Below are positions 5,014 through 5,467 of a DNA stretch of 5,467 bases, piece after piece. The DNA is taken from positions 1-5,467 of the forward strand of contig CAKTCH010000121.1 of the NCBI GenBank assembly GCA_934538895.1. Reading direction: 5' to 3'. Below the pieces are notes generated by a model, which was not told where the DNA came from, searched no databases, and worked only from the letters and a program-made list of their open reading frames with translations. Source of the DNA: an uncultured Alphaproteobacteria bacterium. GTDB lineage: Bacteria > Pseudomonadota > Alphaproteobacteria > Micavibrionales > Micavibrionaceae. The number at the start of each line of letters is the position of its first letter. The first letter of the stretch is position 1. Made by a program: the position numbers and the translations under genes.

Positions 5014-5467
5014 TGCTCGATAAAACTTTTGACCCGCAGGCCGTTGAACAGTCCCTCTATAAAGAATGGGAGGGTTCGGGCACTTTTGCGTGCGACGTTA
5101 CCCGCAACACAACGCCGTTCACGGTGATGATGCCGCCCCCCAACGTGACGGGCAGCCTGCATATGGGCCATGCGCTCAATAACACGATCCATGATATTCT
5201 GGTCCGCTATAACCGCATGAACGGCAAGGACACGCTGTGGCAGCCTGGCACCGACCATGCGGGCATCGCCACGCAAATGGTGGTCGAACGCCAACTGGCT
5301 GCGCAGGGCATCAATCGCCGCGATCTGGGCCGCGAGAAATTCCTCGAAAAGGTCTGGGAGTGGAAAGAACAATCCGGCGGCACGATCGTCAACCAGCTGC
5401 GCCGTCTCGGCACCACGCCGGACTGGTCGCGCGAACGCTTCACGATGGATGAAGGCTTGAATAAGGC
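5013..5467 (+). CDS. valS: Valine--tRNA ligase, N-terminal 151 codons (partial)
   Basis: This class I aminoacyl-tRNA synthetase charges tRNA-Val with valine in the cytoplasm. The frame opens at the ATG at 5013 with the family's usual short lead-in (LDKTFDPQAVEQSLYKEWE) and runs off the window; the full enzyme is normally about 880-950 residues. The ATP-binding HIGH-type motif is HMGH at 50-53, within MPPPNVTGSLHMGHA. The strongly conserved PGTDHAGIATQ follows at about 83-93. The proline triplet at 41-43, just before the signature motif, is the invariant ValRS triplet known to need EF-P for efficient synthesis. No clear Shine-Dalgarno or promoter lies in the 40 bases after the terminator. The first base of the start codon is the last base of the upstream palindrome, which hints at leader-based control. 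The identification is certain. Confidence 0.98.
   Translation, partial: MLDKTFDPQAVEQSLYKEWEGSGTFACDVTRNTTPFTVMMPPPNVTGSLHMGHALNNTIHDILVRYNRMNGKDTLWQPGTDHAGIATQMVVERQLAAQGINRRDLGREKFLEKVWEWKEQSGGTIVNQLRRLGTTPDWSRERFTMDEGLNK

Noticed and set aside
1..5467. CRISPR arrays, toxin-antitoxin pairs, defence genes or insertion sequences
   Set aside because: No regularly spaced repeats, transposase or recognisable defence protein is present; the only mobility gene is the integrase.

Overview
The window looks like a piece of an alphaproteobacterial chromosome. The strongest evidence is the gene order on the + strand: a protein-L-isoaspartate methyltransferase-like gene, a TolC-family outer-membrane channel, a PopZ/DUF2497 polar organiser and valS. 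This neighbourhood is typical of Alphaproteobacteria, and PopZ is essentially confined to that class. I cannot place it to genus.

The window has two halves that meet at a tRNA gene. On the left (about 1-1760, everything on the - strand) lies what appears to be the end of an integrated element. It holds a 410-residue P4-type tyrosine integrase with all catalytic residues in place, a 97-residue gene of unknown function that starts immediately after the integrase stop codon, and the first codons of a probable third gene running off the window. The 97-residue gene is clearly AT-rich (about 37% GC by hand count), unlike the GC-rich core genes. The 3' end of an intact tRNA-Cys(GCA), also on the - strand, faces the integrase, the usual layout for an element inserted in a tRNA 3' end. 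Between the two are a helically phased set of GGGGGCAC-type repeats and a hairpin-forming inverted repeat.

The right half (about 1835-5467, + strand) is core chromosome. A TATAAT box with a perfect DnaA-box nonamer just downstream precedes the methyltransferase-like gene. Its SAM-binding loop is recognisable but its substrate-recognition segment does not match the canonical repair enzyme. The tolC gene follows after 29 bp, so the two probably share a transcript; its product carries an unusual 60-residue extension before the first channel repeat. After another 85 bp comes popZ, whose product has an 11-proline run inside an acidic disordered linker. An intrinsic terminator follows, and then valS, which runs off the window.

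The least explained DNA is the 99 bp between popZ and valS. The terminator hairpin is nested inside a larger imperfect palindrome that reaches from just after the popZ stop codon to the first base of the valS start codon. The two structures share one arm, so they are mutually exclusive in RNA. It could be an attenuator-like leader or a small palindromic mobile repeat.
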